Shown piece after piece: positions 1 to 6,091 of a DNA stretch of 8,927 nucleotides (positions are counted from its first letter, which is position 1; each line of letters opens with the position of its first letter). The stretch is from an uncultured SAR324 cluster bacterium (lineage in GTDB: Bacteria; SAR324; NAC60-12): the NCBI GenBank assembly GCA_902575715.1, contig CACGSI010000034.1, positions 1-8,927 of the forward strand. The letters run 5' to 3'. The notes beneath the pieces were generated by a model, which was given only the letters and a program-made list of their open reading frames with translations, was not told where the DNA came from and searched no databases. The position numbers were made by a program, and so were the translations under genes.

Positions 1-207
1 TCAAATTTTGATTTCGGTGATAACAAATTTAGAAAAGATCTGAACCATCTGTTTCAAAAGGGTTTTGAAATCAGGGAAGTAAGAGGATCTGAACAATTTA
101 TTTTCTTCAATCGTATTACATTTGGTTTGATGTCTATTCTTATGAAGCTTGAAGCAAAAATTGAAACAAGAGAAGCCAGAGAGATTATTTTGAATGCTAA
201 ATGCTGA
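1..207 (+). CDS. ABC1/AarF-like kinase, C-terminal fragment (5' end outside window)
   Basis: Frame 1 on the plus strand is open from the first base to TGA at 205-207 and encodes 68 residues with no start codon of its own, so the gene enters from the left. The tail reads as a mixed helical protein, with ..GSEQFIFFNRITFGL.. near residues 34-48, then LMKLEAKIETREA. This resembles the C-terminal end of ABC1/AarF/UbiB-type atypical kinases, where an aromatic-rich 'F-x-F-x-R-x-x-x-G-L' stretch precedes a 'LxxLxA(R/K)' helix. Those proteins act in quinone biosynthesis or lipid homeostasis at the membrane. The kinase core with its catalytic motifs is not in the window, so the family call rests on this tail alone. 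The opposite strand is also open over 1-234, but that frame reads as low-quality sequence rich in Phe, Asn and His, with no family features. The gene converges on the minus-strand LamG gene across a 487-bp gap. Confidence 0.6.
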   Translation, partial: SNFDFGDNKFRKDLNHLFQKGFEIREVRGSEQFIFFNRITFGLMSILMKLEAKIETREAREIILNAKC

Positions 208-694
208 TTGATGAGAATGAATTATGATTTTCAATAAATTGACCCCAGGGGTTTTAAGACTTTAATAAGATTTTTCGCAGCTTTTTTATCTTTTAAAATA
301 TAATATACCCATTTTTCACGAGCACCATAATTCCTTCTCATTTTATAAATATATATCTATTTAATCAAAAATATTACAAATTTTGTTTTATATAGCATTT
401 CGATATGCGGTCAAAAAAAAGGACAATAACCAATTAAATTAGTATTCGAATTCTTCAAGAGCAACTTCTATTTTTTAAAATTTATTTTTAGTATTAAAGG
501 AAAATTATAATTTAGCATTTAAAAAAATAAAAAAATTTAAAAGAATTTAAAAAAGTTAATTATTTCAAATTAAAGAGGTAAAACGCTTAAATTAATTATG
601 ATAAATATAATTTATATGATTAACTATATACTATATCAAATAATAACTTTTTTAATATACATAAAATATAAATTATAGCTTTAAATTAATTTAA
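208..694. other. AT-rich intergenic region between convergent genes
   Basis: This 487-bp stretch lies between the converging ends of the ABC1-like gene and the LamG lipoprotein gene. Apart from the small GC-rich inverted repeat near 242-252 it is almost all A/T, with many short homopolymer and TTAATT-type runs. I see no tRNA, CRISPR array, IS terminus or credible coding frame. The longest tempting ATG frame (598-678) is a 26-codon run of Ile, Tyr, Leu and Asn without a well-placed ribosome site. Confidence 0.7.
241..260 (+). terminator. Possible weak intrinsic terminator after the ABC1-like gene
   Basis: About 35 bp after the stop at 207 there is a small GC-rich inverted repeat, ACCCC-A-GGGGT at 242-252. 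As RNA it could fold as a 5-bp stem (GACCC/GGGTT, with one G-U pair) around a CAG loop, followed directly by a short T-rich tail. It is the only G/C-rich patch in a gap that is otherwise almost all A/T, and it sits where a terminator is expected. The stem is short and the U-tract is broken, so this is a candidate only. Confidence 0.3.
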
Positions 695-2092
695 TTAATC
701 CGACATATTATACAGAGTTTGAATTTCACTTTCTGTAAGTGCCCGATTAAATATTTTTAAATCATCAATTTTGCCTGAGTACCACCTGTTACTATCTCTT
801 AAATCCCCACCAACATAAGTTTTGTTTGTAGTTAGAAGTGTAACTCTCCCTGAAGAATTGTCAGTTTTATGATGATTCCCATTCAAATACATTTTTCCAC
901 CGTTATCTGTTTGTAAAAAAGTTAAATGATGCCAGTGCCCATCATTTAAAGCTATGCTACTAGTAACGTTCCATTTGTATCCGTTTGAATAAGTGTTGAA
1001 TTTTATTTTTCCTTGAGAATTTACTTCTAACATATATTGTCCATTGTATCCAGTATTACCAGAACTACGTTGTTGGAGGATACGGCCTACTGTATTATTC
1101 GGACTTTGAGTAGTATTTATCCAAATCAAAATAGAAAAATCGCCACTTCCTGATAGCATCCCAGTTCCAAATTCAATATAATTTTCTGAAGTACTTTCGA
1201 AAGCATAGGCGCTGTTAATACCATTATCTCTGCCTGTGGTTAAGGTTGCTCCTTGAACATTCCCGTTATATGATCTCATTTTATCAATTGCATTTCCATT
1301 AAAGGAGTAATAAGCAATTAAACCATTAGGAAGAATTGTAAATCTAGTTATAGTAAGGGTATTGCTTTCATTTCCTGCAGAATCTGAAATTTTTATAGTG
1401 CAGTCGGAATAATTGCCACTATTCAAAGAGTTTAAAGTGATTGAGTTGTTTCCTACAATTGCTTCCTCTGTAGGAGAGGAACATGAGCCTCCATATAAAA
1501 TAGTTCCTGTTTTAGTAGAACTAAAAGTATATTCAGGTGTAGAGTCGGTAGTAGGGCTTATGGGAGTAACTTCTTCAATAGAGTATGTATTTGTTCCAGC
1601 GCTGGATGAATTACTTGTAGACTGCAAAGATATACCAAGACTTATGTTATTTGTCTGATTATTTATTCGAAAGTTTCCTGACTGACCGTAAGCACCAACT
1701 TCTCGAAATAAATACATATCATTCAAATTGTAGTTACCCCGGAAAAGAAATGCAAAAACTTTAAGATCTGTGTTCATAGGAATCTCCATACTCACCCTTC
1801 TTTCCTGAGGACTCATAAGATCTGCATAGAAAGCGCTATAATAATAACTCAAATAATTACTGTTCAATTGCTCTGATGATGGAACAGCAACTATAAGGTG
1901 AGTATTATACTGGTTTAATTCAGAAGATGAGATATTTCGACTGTTTCTAGAAGGAGATCTTTTTTGAAAGTCCATGTTTAGGACAACTGTCCTCTTGTCC
2001 TGAAGCCCTGGTTCCAGATCACTACAGCTTGTGAATAAAATTAGTGCACTAAAAGTAATAAAAATAAAATTAAATATAGTTTTAAACTTCAT
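695..2092 (-). CDS. Surface lipoprotein with Ig-like and LamG (concanavalin A-like) domains
   Basis: A 465-residue predicted lipoprotein. Residues 1-22 are a hydrophobic signal peptide ending LFTSC, a usable lipobox with C23 as the lipidated residue and Ser-Asp after it. Residues 30-165 form a region I cannot assign. Residues 171-253 match the Ig-like module common in marine bacterial surface proteins (TPxYTFSS..GTI.YGGSC...C.I...DSAGN.SN.L.I). C204 and C231 could form a disulfide. Residues 257-463 are a LamG/concanavalin A-like jelly roll: it opens with GLIAYYSFNGNAID, continues with a DFSILIWI strand and the diagnostic HWHHL..., MYLNG.. stretch, and closes with YSGKIDDLKIFNRALTESEI. Such domains bind glycans or other surface ligands; no hydrolase motif is visible. 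The start is an ATG preceded by A-rich leader DNA without a Shine-Dalgarno. It is the last gene of a three-gene minus-strand cluster, 57 bp after the nearer barrel gene, so it is probably co-transcribed with the barrels. Domain calls are firm; ligand and exact cell-surface topology are unknown. Confidence 0.85.
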   Translation of the reverse strand: MKFKTIFNFIFITFSALILFTSCSDLEPGLQDKRTVVLNMDFQKRSPSRNSRNISSSELNQYNTHLIVAVPSSEQLNSNYLSYYYSAFYADLMSPQERRVSMEIPMNTDLKVFAFLFRGNYNLNDMYLFREVGAYGQSGNFRINNQTNNISLGISLQSTSNSSSAGTNTYSIEEVTPISPTTDSTPEYTFSSTKTGTILYGGSCSSPTEEAIVGNNSITLNSLNSGNYSDCTIKISDSAGNESNTLTITRFTILPNGLIAYYSFNGNAIDKMRSYNGNVQGATLTTGRDNGINSAYAFESTSENYIEFGTGMLSGSGDFSILIWINTTQSPNNTVGRILQQRSSGNTGYNGQYMLEVNSQGKIKFNTYSNGYKWNVTSSIALNDGHWHHLTFLQTDNGGKMYLNGNHHKTDNSSGRVTLLTTNKTYVGGDLRDSNRWYSGKIDDLKIFNRALTESEIQTLYNMSD

Positions 2093-2149
2093 TTTTTATG
2101 TTTTTTAAACAAATTATAAAAATTAGTAAAATTAAAATCTACTCCAATT

Positions 2150-2902
2150 CTAAAATATTAATCCAATTTGTAAGATCCCTTCTCCGTAAGAATTTGATCT
2201 AAGATTACGATTCCCAGTTGCTCCAATTATTCTGCTGCAAACTAACGAACCCAGAGCCTCTGTATTACAACTTGTTATTTTTAGAGAGGGGGCTTCATAA
2301 GCTCGTAATAAAGCTCCAAAATACAATCCTTCTAAATTGAAATCAAATCCAATTAGTCCATATAGTTGATTACTTGTTTCATATTTAGCTTTAGCTATCT
2401 CTATATTACTAGCAAATAGTTTAACATCTCCATTAACTGATTGGATAATTCTTCCTCCACCAATTCTAAAATAATCAATTACTACATTAAATCCAATATA
2501 TGGATTTCGAAAAATTAAATCGAAGTCATAAACTACATTTTTGCTGCTAGACAAAATTTCATAATCAGAACCTGCTTGAGGTTGGAATGTAACTTCCACG
2601 CCGTCTTCTACCTGACCGTTGTATACCGTCCGACTGTAACCTAAATCTAGTTCTAACTTAAGTTTGTTACCTTCCTTAATTACCCAGCTAAATCCCAAAC
2701 CATTCCCATCTTTATCTTTGATTTGTTCTGTGCTGCCTAATTCAAAATCTGACAAATAAATGGGGTTATTTACCTCATAAAAGTAATATAATCTGTTGTT
2801 ATAAGATGAAATTTCTTGAGCAATAACTTCAATTTTAAAAATTTGAAAAAATCCTAAAATTATTAAAATTAAAATCTTACTTAAGAGAAAAGATCTTTTC
2901 AT
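2150..2902 (-). CDS. Putative outer-membrane beta-barrel protein, paralogue A (unrecognised family)
   Basis: This 250-residue protein starts at the ATG at 2902. A TTG 12 bp upstream (2914) would add four residues, but the ATG is followed at once by a standard signal peptide (Lys/Arg, hydrophobic run, cleavage near VIAQ-E), so I prefer it. No Shine-Dalgarno is visible upstream of either start. The mature part alternates polar and hydrophobic residues and ends ILQIGLIF. A terminal Phe is the usual recognition signal for the BAM machinery that inserts outer-membrane barrels. Motifs shared with the adjacent paralogue are EVNN..YLSDF.LGS near residues 43-57, Y.G.VEDGV.V.FQPQ.GS.YE near 94-115, and a C-terminal CN.EA.G.L.CSRI...TGNRN at about 212-233 with two cysteines nine residues apart, which might form a disulfide. 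I do not recognise the family. It lies 33 bp after the paralogue and 57 bp before the LamG lipoprotein gene, which suggests one operon. Alternatives are a soluble periplasmic beta protein or a porin-like channel. Confidence 0.7.
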   Translation of the reverse strand: MKRSFLLSKILILIILGFFQIFKIEVIAQEISSYNNRLYYFYEVNNPIYLSDFELGSTEQIKDKDGNGLGFSWVIKEGNKLKLELDLGYSRTVYNGQVEDGVEVTFQPQAGSDYEILSSSKNVVYDFDLIFRNPYIGFNVVIDYFRIGGGRIIQSVNGDVKLFASNIEIAKAKYETSNQLYGLIGFDFNLEGLYFGALLRAYEAPSLKITSCNTEALGSLVCSRIIGATGNRNLRSNSYGEGILQIGLIF

Positions 2903-2935
2903 TTTTTTTGACAATTAATGATTTAAAACAAAAAA

Positions 2936-3712
2936 TTAAAATAATGTTCCAACTGAAAAAACTCCTCCATTAAACAATTGAGGTGAATTGTTTCTATTTC
3001 CTGTAGAAGATTTTATTCTACTGCATGCTAATTCGCCTACTGCTTCAGAATTACAGTTTTTAATATTTAATACTGGAGAAGTAATATATCTCAGTATAAA
3101 AGACATTTGAAGAAATTCAAAATTGAATGACCATCCCATTAGGTAGAATCTCTGTAATCCCGAATCATAAGATGCTTCTGCAATTAAAGTTTTGTCAATA
3201 CTTTTAATTAAAGTATTTCCTTCTACTTTTTGAGAAATAATTCCAATTCCGTATGTTGATGGGATTGGACTTCCATTCCAATACTTTAACCCATGCATTG
3301 TAATTTCCCAGTTTGTGTAACTAATACTTATGAAAGTATTTTTAAAGCTTTGATCTATTTCGTAAAAAATATTTTTACTTTGAGACAAAGCCTCATAACC
3401 TGATCCTGATTGAGGTTGGAAACTAACATTCACACCATCTTCAACAGTCCCATGGTAATCGGTATTTGAAATCCCTGTATTCAATAGGAAGAATTTACCA
3501 CCTTCGTTTTTGATTAACAATCCCAAAGAGAATCCGTGTCCGTTATTATCTTTAATAGATTCTTCGCTTCCCAACTGGAAATCGGACAAGTATAATTGGT
3601 TATTTACTTCACGAATATATGAGATGTGCATATTCCCCCATTCTTCACCAAAAACCTTGGTGATTTTTGAAAATGTAATACAAAATGCTAAAAAAAATAA
3701 AATGAATTTCAC
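2936..3712 (-). CDS. Putative outer-membrane beta-barrel protein, paralogue B (unrecognised family)
   Basis: A 258-residue protein. The start is GTG at 3712: an in-frame TAA lies 12 bp upstream, and the next in-frame ATG is M28, past the signal peptide, so GTG is the only start that keeps it. Residues 1-22 are that signal peptide (Lys-Phe then a hydrophobic run, cleavage near VFG-EE). It shares with the downstream gene the blocks EVNNQLYLSDFQLGS (35-49), Y.G.VEDGV.VSFQPQ.GSGYE..S.SKN (86-114) and CN.EA.G.LACSRI...TGNRN (220-241), and it also ends in Phe (VFSVGTLF). Compared with the paralogue it has extra sequence in the middle (roughly residues 139-168, including NGSPIPSTYG), which looks like a longer loop. 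It is the first gene of the minus-strand cluster, and its promoter should lie in 3713-3800. Outer-membrane localisation is inferred from the signal peptide, strand pattern and terminal Phe. Function is unknown. Confidence 0.7.
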   Translation of the reverse strand: MKFILFFLAFCITFSKITKVFGEEWGNMHISYIREVNNQLYLSDFQLGSEESIKDNNGHGFSLGLLIKNEGGKFFLLNTGISNTDYHGTVEDGVNVSFQPQSGSGYEALSQSKNIFYEIDQSFKNTFISISYTNWEITMHGLKYWNGSPIPSTYGIGIISQKVEGNTLIKSIDKTLIAEASYDSGLQRFYLMGWSFNFEFLQMSFILRYITSPVLNIKNCNSEAVGELACSRIKSSTGNRNNSPQLFNGGVFSVGTLF

Positions 3713-3757
3713 TAAATAAATTTTTTAATGAAAGTTTAATTTAAAATTTTTTTTAAA

Positions 3758-3785
3758 AATATATTTTTTAGTCTTTTTTATGCAA
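3758..3785 (-). promoter_or_regulatory. Candidate promoter for the barrel/LamG cluster
   Basis: Reading the minus strand, TTGCAT (3785-3780) is followed after 16 bp by TATATT (3763-3758), five of six matches to the -10 consensus, about 45 bp upstream of the GTG at 3712. The -35 match is poor, and in DNA this AT-rich such matches arise often by chance. Confidence 0.3.
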
Positions 3786-3999
3786 GAAATGAGTAAGTTT
3801 AAATTAAAAGCAATTTTAATTTTGAATTTATATATTATTTGATCATTCAGTCATTTCATGAAAAAGAGACTATTATTTTAAAAAATACTAAAAAGTTAAA
3901 TTTTTTTAATAATTGAATTAATATATAATAAATCAAATTATTTAAAAATTTAATTTCAGATATTATAGAAATCGCCTTTTTTTACTTACTAGGTATTTT

Positions 4000-4028
4000 T
4001 TGACAACCGAAAAAAGAATTTTTAAATT
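4000..4028 (+). promoter_or_regulatory. Candidate promoter for the 126-aa membrane protein gene
   Basis: A perfect -35 hexamer TTGACA at 4000-4005 is followed after 17 bp by TAAATT at 4023-4028, four of six matches to the -10 consensus. It would give a 5' leader of roughly 110 bases before the ATG at 4145. The exact -35 hexamer stands out in A/T-only surroundings, but the -10 is ordinary. Confidence 0.35.
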
Positions 4029-4144
4029 CATTAAACAAAACAATTTCTCTTAATTCATAATTATTGTAGAATTATATTTTTTTATTACATCTAAAGATAA
4101 ATTTCAGATGTTAAATTTTAAACAACCATTAAATTAGAGGTACT

Positions 4145-4525
4145 ATGTCTAATCCTTTTACTATTGAGGCTCGTTGGAATTATGGAATGGCGAGAGGGAA
4201 TCATTTGAATGATACAGTTAAAGTTAGTATGGCTATTTTGTTTGGAACAGCAGCAATTTTGGCGTTTGCATCTGATCAAGTTTTGGATGGTCCTTTTGTC
4301 TATGTAATGTCGGCTTTAATAATTGGAGTATGTCTTTTTGGATTTTTGGGTATCGATGGATGTATCCAAGATATCAAGGCTGTGATTGACGATGCTCCTC
4401 CAGAAGAACAAGAAACAAATATAGGTAAAACTAATAAAGCAGTCCCGTTTGGGTTTTTCCGTGCTCTTATTTTGATAATATATGTAGCTATTGGAGGAAC
4501 TCAACTAGTTATGCTTTACTCATGA
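4145..4525 (+). CDS. Small multi-spanning membrane protein of unknown function
   Basis: A 126-residue protein that I do not recognise. There are three hydrophobic segments: about 26-43 (VSMAILFGTAAILAFA), 51-70 (FVYVMSALIIGVCLFGFLGI) and 103-123 (GFFRALILIIYVAIGGTQLV). The first 25 residues are polar (SNPFTIEARWNYGMARGNH) and carry no cleavable signal peptide. Between the second and third segments lies a 30-residue acidic loop (DDAPPEEQETNIG), preceded by a DGC motif at 71-73. The ATG has a clear Shine-Dalgarno (AGAGG at 4136-4140), unlike the lipoprotein and barrel genes nearby. It stands alone, divergent from the barrel cluster and convergent with the lectin gene, and is followed 20 bp later by a strong inverted repeat. 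Coding reality is supported by the ribosome site, smooth hydrophobicity and flanking A/T-only DNA. No enzymatic motif is visible. Confidence 0.75.
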   Translation: MSNPFTIEARWNYGMARGNHLNDTVKVSMAILFGTAAILAFASDQVLDGPFVYVMSALIIGVCLFGFLGIDGCIQDIKAVIDDAPPEEQETNIGKTNKAVPFGFFRALILIIYVAIGGTQLVMLYS

Positions 4526-4545
4526 TATATTTTTAACATAAATTT

Positions 4546-4572
4546 TGCTCTGCAACCATAAATTGCAGAGCA
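4546..4572. terminator. Bidirectional terminator-like inverted repeat between convergent genes
   Basis: A perfect 10-bp inverted repeat, TGCTCTGCAA at 4546-4555 and TTGCAGAGCA at 4563-4572, with a 7-base loop (CCATAAA). The outer flanks ACAT (4537-4540) and ATGT (4577-4580) can also pair after an internal loop. It sits 20 bp after the stop of the plus-strand membrane protein gene and 22 bp beyond the stop of the minus-strand lectin gene, the usual place for a shared terminator. The U-tract is poor in both directions, so it may act as a 3'-end stabiliser as much as an intrinsic terminator. Confidence 0.6.
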
Positions 4573-4594
4573 TTAAATGTCAATTAGACAATTT

Positions 4595-5425
4595 TCAATT
4601 AAATTCTATAATACCATAGTAAGTTCTGGTACAAGCATAATCATTCCACCTATCAGTCCCAATAGAACCCCTAATTGTTCCACAATCCTCATTTGATGCA
4701 TTATTAGGCTCACCGCTCGCCCATTTTGATGATCCGTCAGGCCAAGTAGCCCCAGAGGATATATTATCTGTAACACCTCCGTCACCAGATGTAGTGCCTG
4801 TATACCAATACCAAGAACCCTCAGTAACGTTATCTAAAGCTCCTATCCATAGGTCACGATTGGTACCTCCGTATGTCCCGAATTTTTCGTATAACCATTC
4901 ATTTTCTTCCAGCGTGTTTAAAACGGTCAAATAACCTCCCACAGTAGCAGCGGCATCTGCGGCGGCTTGCCAAGTCATGGTTGAAGATGTTAAAGCATAA
5001 GTGTGTCCATTGAAAGTTTCCGAGCCTTGAATATTGGAAGCGATGATAGCACTTGCTTCAGAAGAAAGTGTCCCCGTTCCGTAAAATTTACTTACAGCAG
5101 CTAATTTGTAATAGTATCTTGAACCGTTTTCTAAATTACTATGAGTGTAGTTGTCATTTGTGATTGAAGTTATAGCGCTATCATTAGCATCAACCTCTCC
5201 TTCAGTATTCCAAAAAATGGTATAACTTGTGGCATCATCAACTTGATCCCAGGTAAGAGTTGCGCTGTTGCTTCCACCGCTCACAGTAAAATTATCTGGC
5301 ATAGCAGGAGTGGAAGTATTACTGGCACCATATTTTTCGTAGCTTTTGTATTCGTCTTTATCACTGCAGGAAAAAATAATTAGACTAGATAAATATAAGA
5401 GGGTTACAAAAAAAATAATTTTCAT
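4595..5425 (-). CDS. Lipoprotein with fibronectin type III and C-type lectin domains
   Basis: A 276-residue protein. Residues 1-19 are a signal peptide ending IFSC, with C20 as the lipidated cysteine and SDKDE after it. Residues 42-129 are a fibronectin type III domain (MPDNFTVSGGSNSATLTWDQ.., SYTIFWNT, GSRYYYKLAAVS, SSEASA). Residues 139-276 are a C-type lectin-like domain. It begins ETFNGHTYAL..TMTWQAAADAA, has the core LWIGALD (192-198), then WASGEPNN (235-242) and RWNDYAC (259-265), and ends GIIEF. The EPN tripeptide (239-241) and the WND triplet (260-262) are the calcium/sugar-binding motifs; in animal lectins EPN goes with mannose-type specificity. C248 and C265 match the conserved inner disulfide, and the outer pair is absent, as in short bacterial versions. 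A likely role is calcium-dependent sugar binding at the cell surface, but sugar specificity is inference. The start has no Shine-Dalgarno; the leader is A/T-rich. Confidence 0.88.
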   Translation of the reverse strand: MKIIFFVTLLYLSSLIIFSCSDKDEYKSYEKYGASNTSTPAMPDNFTVSGGSNSATLTWDQVDDATSYTIFWNTEGEVDANDSAITSITNDNYTHSNLENGSRYYYKLAAVSKFYGTGTLSSEASAIIASNIQGSETFNGHTYALTSSTMTWQAAADAAATVGGYLTVLNTLEENEWLYEKFGTYGGTNRDLWIGALDNVTEGSWYWYTGTTSGDGGVTDNISSGATWPDGSSKWASGEPNNASNEDCGTIRGSIGTDRWNDYACTRTYYGIIEFN

Positions 5426-5514
5426 TAAAAAAATTCTTTAACTATCAAATATTCTGAATTGGTAAGTAATAAGAAATTACCTATGCAAATAAAACTCCAG
5501 TAAAATAGAATCTA

Positions 5515-5543
5515 TATATATGATTAAATATATATTTAATCAA
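5515..5543 (-). promoter_or_regulatory. Candidate promoter of the lectin lipoprotein gene
   Basis: On the minus strand TTGATT (5543-5538) is followed after exactly 17 bp by TATATA (5520-5515), each four of six matches to consensus, with good spacing. Transcription would begin near 5508 and give a leader of about 80 bases before the ATG at 5425. The spacer is almost filled by the palindrome at 5521-5542. Confidence 0.4.
5521..5542. repeat. Perfect 22-bp A/T-rich palindrome, possible operator
   Basis: The half-site TGATTAAATAT is followed with no gap by its exact reverse complement ATATTTAATCA. It overlaps four bases of the candidate -35 and fills the whole spacer of the lectin promoter, a position where a bound dimeric repressor would block RNA polymerase. 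It is unlikely to be a terminator for the zinc-type operon that ends at 5603: its stem is all A/T except two pairs, it has no real loop, and it is not followed by a U-run on the minus strand. A half-site-like copy (ATTTAATCAAAAA) occurs near 358-370. The regulator is unknown. Confidence 0.45.
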
Positions 5544-5602
5544 AAAATTTGGAACAATATATCTTTAAATAAGTTATTTTTTATCAGAATTTTAAGTATC
5601 AG

Positions 5603-6076
5603 TCAGTCGTACTCTTCAACCTTAAGACCCTTGATCGAATAAAATGTTTCAGTATCATAAACCTGTCCAAAATCACTTGACCCTTCTAAATAGTATTCTC
5701 CAACTTCAAGGATACCTGTAACCCAAACAGCATACAGAAGTGTCTCAAAATATACAGGTTTTTCTACAACAACATGAACTACTTGATTAGGAGGGGGTGG
5801 TGGTACATGAATACACATGCCATAGACTGGTACAAGAAGGAATTCCTTAACAAACTCAAACCCTTCCTCATCTTCCTCTAAAGGGACCGCAAATCCAGGA
5901 ATTTTTACTGATTTCCCTATTAGATTTTTTATGCTGTCGGGGATTTCTCCTGTTTCATAATTTAACTTCCTCAAATCATACCATGTTATAATCTTTGGAT
6001 CTAATTCTGAGCAAAAAACTGAATTTGTAAAAACAAAAATTAAGTAAAAAATAAAAAGTAAGAAGATTTTTTTCAT
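5603..6076 (-). CDS. DUF3299 periplasmic protein of the zinc-type operon
   Basis: This 157-residue exported protein belongs to the DUF3299 family. Residues 1-22 are a signal peptide (KKIFLLFIFYLIFVFTNSVFC); the residue before the cysteine is Phe, so it is probably not a lipoprotein. Family hallmarks are ITWYDL (30-35), the IPGFAVPLE stretch (59-67), and the highly conserved FLLVPVYGMCIHVPPPPPNQ at 79-98. In that block C88, H90 and the proline run may bind a metal, which I infer from residue type. It ends with a strand-rich region (VWVTGILEV, GLKVEEYD). In the P. aeruginosa zinc-responsive cluster PA4063-PA4066 the same protein is the last gene, as here. It starts 15 bp after the permease stop, with no clear Shine-Dalgarno, and is probably translated from the operon transcript. 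Molecular function is not established. No convincing terminator follows at 5543-5602. Confidence 0.88.
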   Translation of the reverse strand: MKKIFLLFIFYLIFVFTNSVFCSELDPKIITWYDLRKLNYETGEIPDSIKNLIGKSVKIPGFAVPLEEDEEGFEFVKEFLLVPVYGMCIHVPPPPPNQVVHVVVEKPVYFETLLYAVWVTGILEVGEYYLEGSSDFGQVYDTETFYSIKGLKVEEYD

Positions 6077-6091
6077 TAAAGTTACTTTTTT

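Larger units (their letters stand above)
2150..3712 (-). repeat. Tandem gene duplication (two divergent barrel paralogues)
   Basis: The two adjacent genes encode proteins of similar size that align end to end, with several conserved blocks in the same order and both cysteines at equivalent positions. Similarity is clear in protein but weak in DNA, so the duplication is old. The N-terminal LYLSDF block and the CSRI/TGNRN block are best conserved; the signal peptides and the central loop have diverged most. Confidence 0.8.
3713..4144. other. AT-rich divergent intergenic region
   Basis: This 432-bp gap separates the divergent starts of barrel paralogue B (minus) and the 126-aa membrane protein (plus), so it must hold promoters for both. 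It is overwhelmingly A/T with long T and A runs. Beyond the candidate promoters listed I see only short palindromes (TGATCA near 3840, TTCATGAA near 3856) and a 20-codon open frame from 3780 without a ribosome site. No RNA gene or repeat array is visible. Confidence 0.7.

Noticed and set aside
1..234. Minus-strand 77-codon open frame
   Set aside because: The plus strand carries a better, edge-open coding frame here. The minus frame has composition typical of an antisense shadow and no motifs.
598..678. ATG-initiated 26-codon frame in the AT-rich gap
   Set aside because: It consists almost only of Ile, Tyr, Leu, Asn and Lys from A/T runs, and the nearest AGAGG is about 20 bp from the ATG.
685..699. 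Inverted repeat ATTAATT-T-AATTAAT over the LamG stop codon
   Set aside because: Pure A/T with a one-base centre, so it would make a very weak hairpin. It is expected by chance in this composition and is not a convincing terminator.
1413..1658. Plus-strand 81-codon frame
   Set aside because: Antisense shadow of the Ig-like region of the LamG lipoprotein, with no ribosome site or family resemblance.
2903..2914. TTG start at 2914 for barrel paralogue A
   Set aside because: The ATG at 2902 gives a cleaner signal peptide, and no ribosome site favours the TTG.
3780..3842. Short plus-strand ATG frame of 20 codons upstream of the barrel cluster
   Set aside because: It resembles a lone hydrophobic N-terminus but has no ribosome site and ends immediately. 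A/T-rich chance frame.
5561..5602. Terminator for the zinc-type operon
   Set aside because: The only hairpin, AAATAA/TTATTT, is all A/T with a one-base loop and has no U-run on the minus strand.
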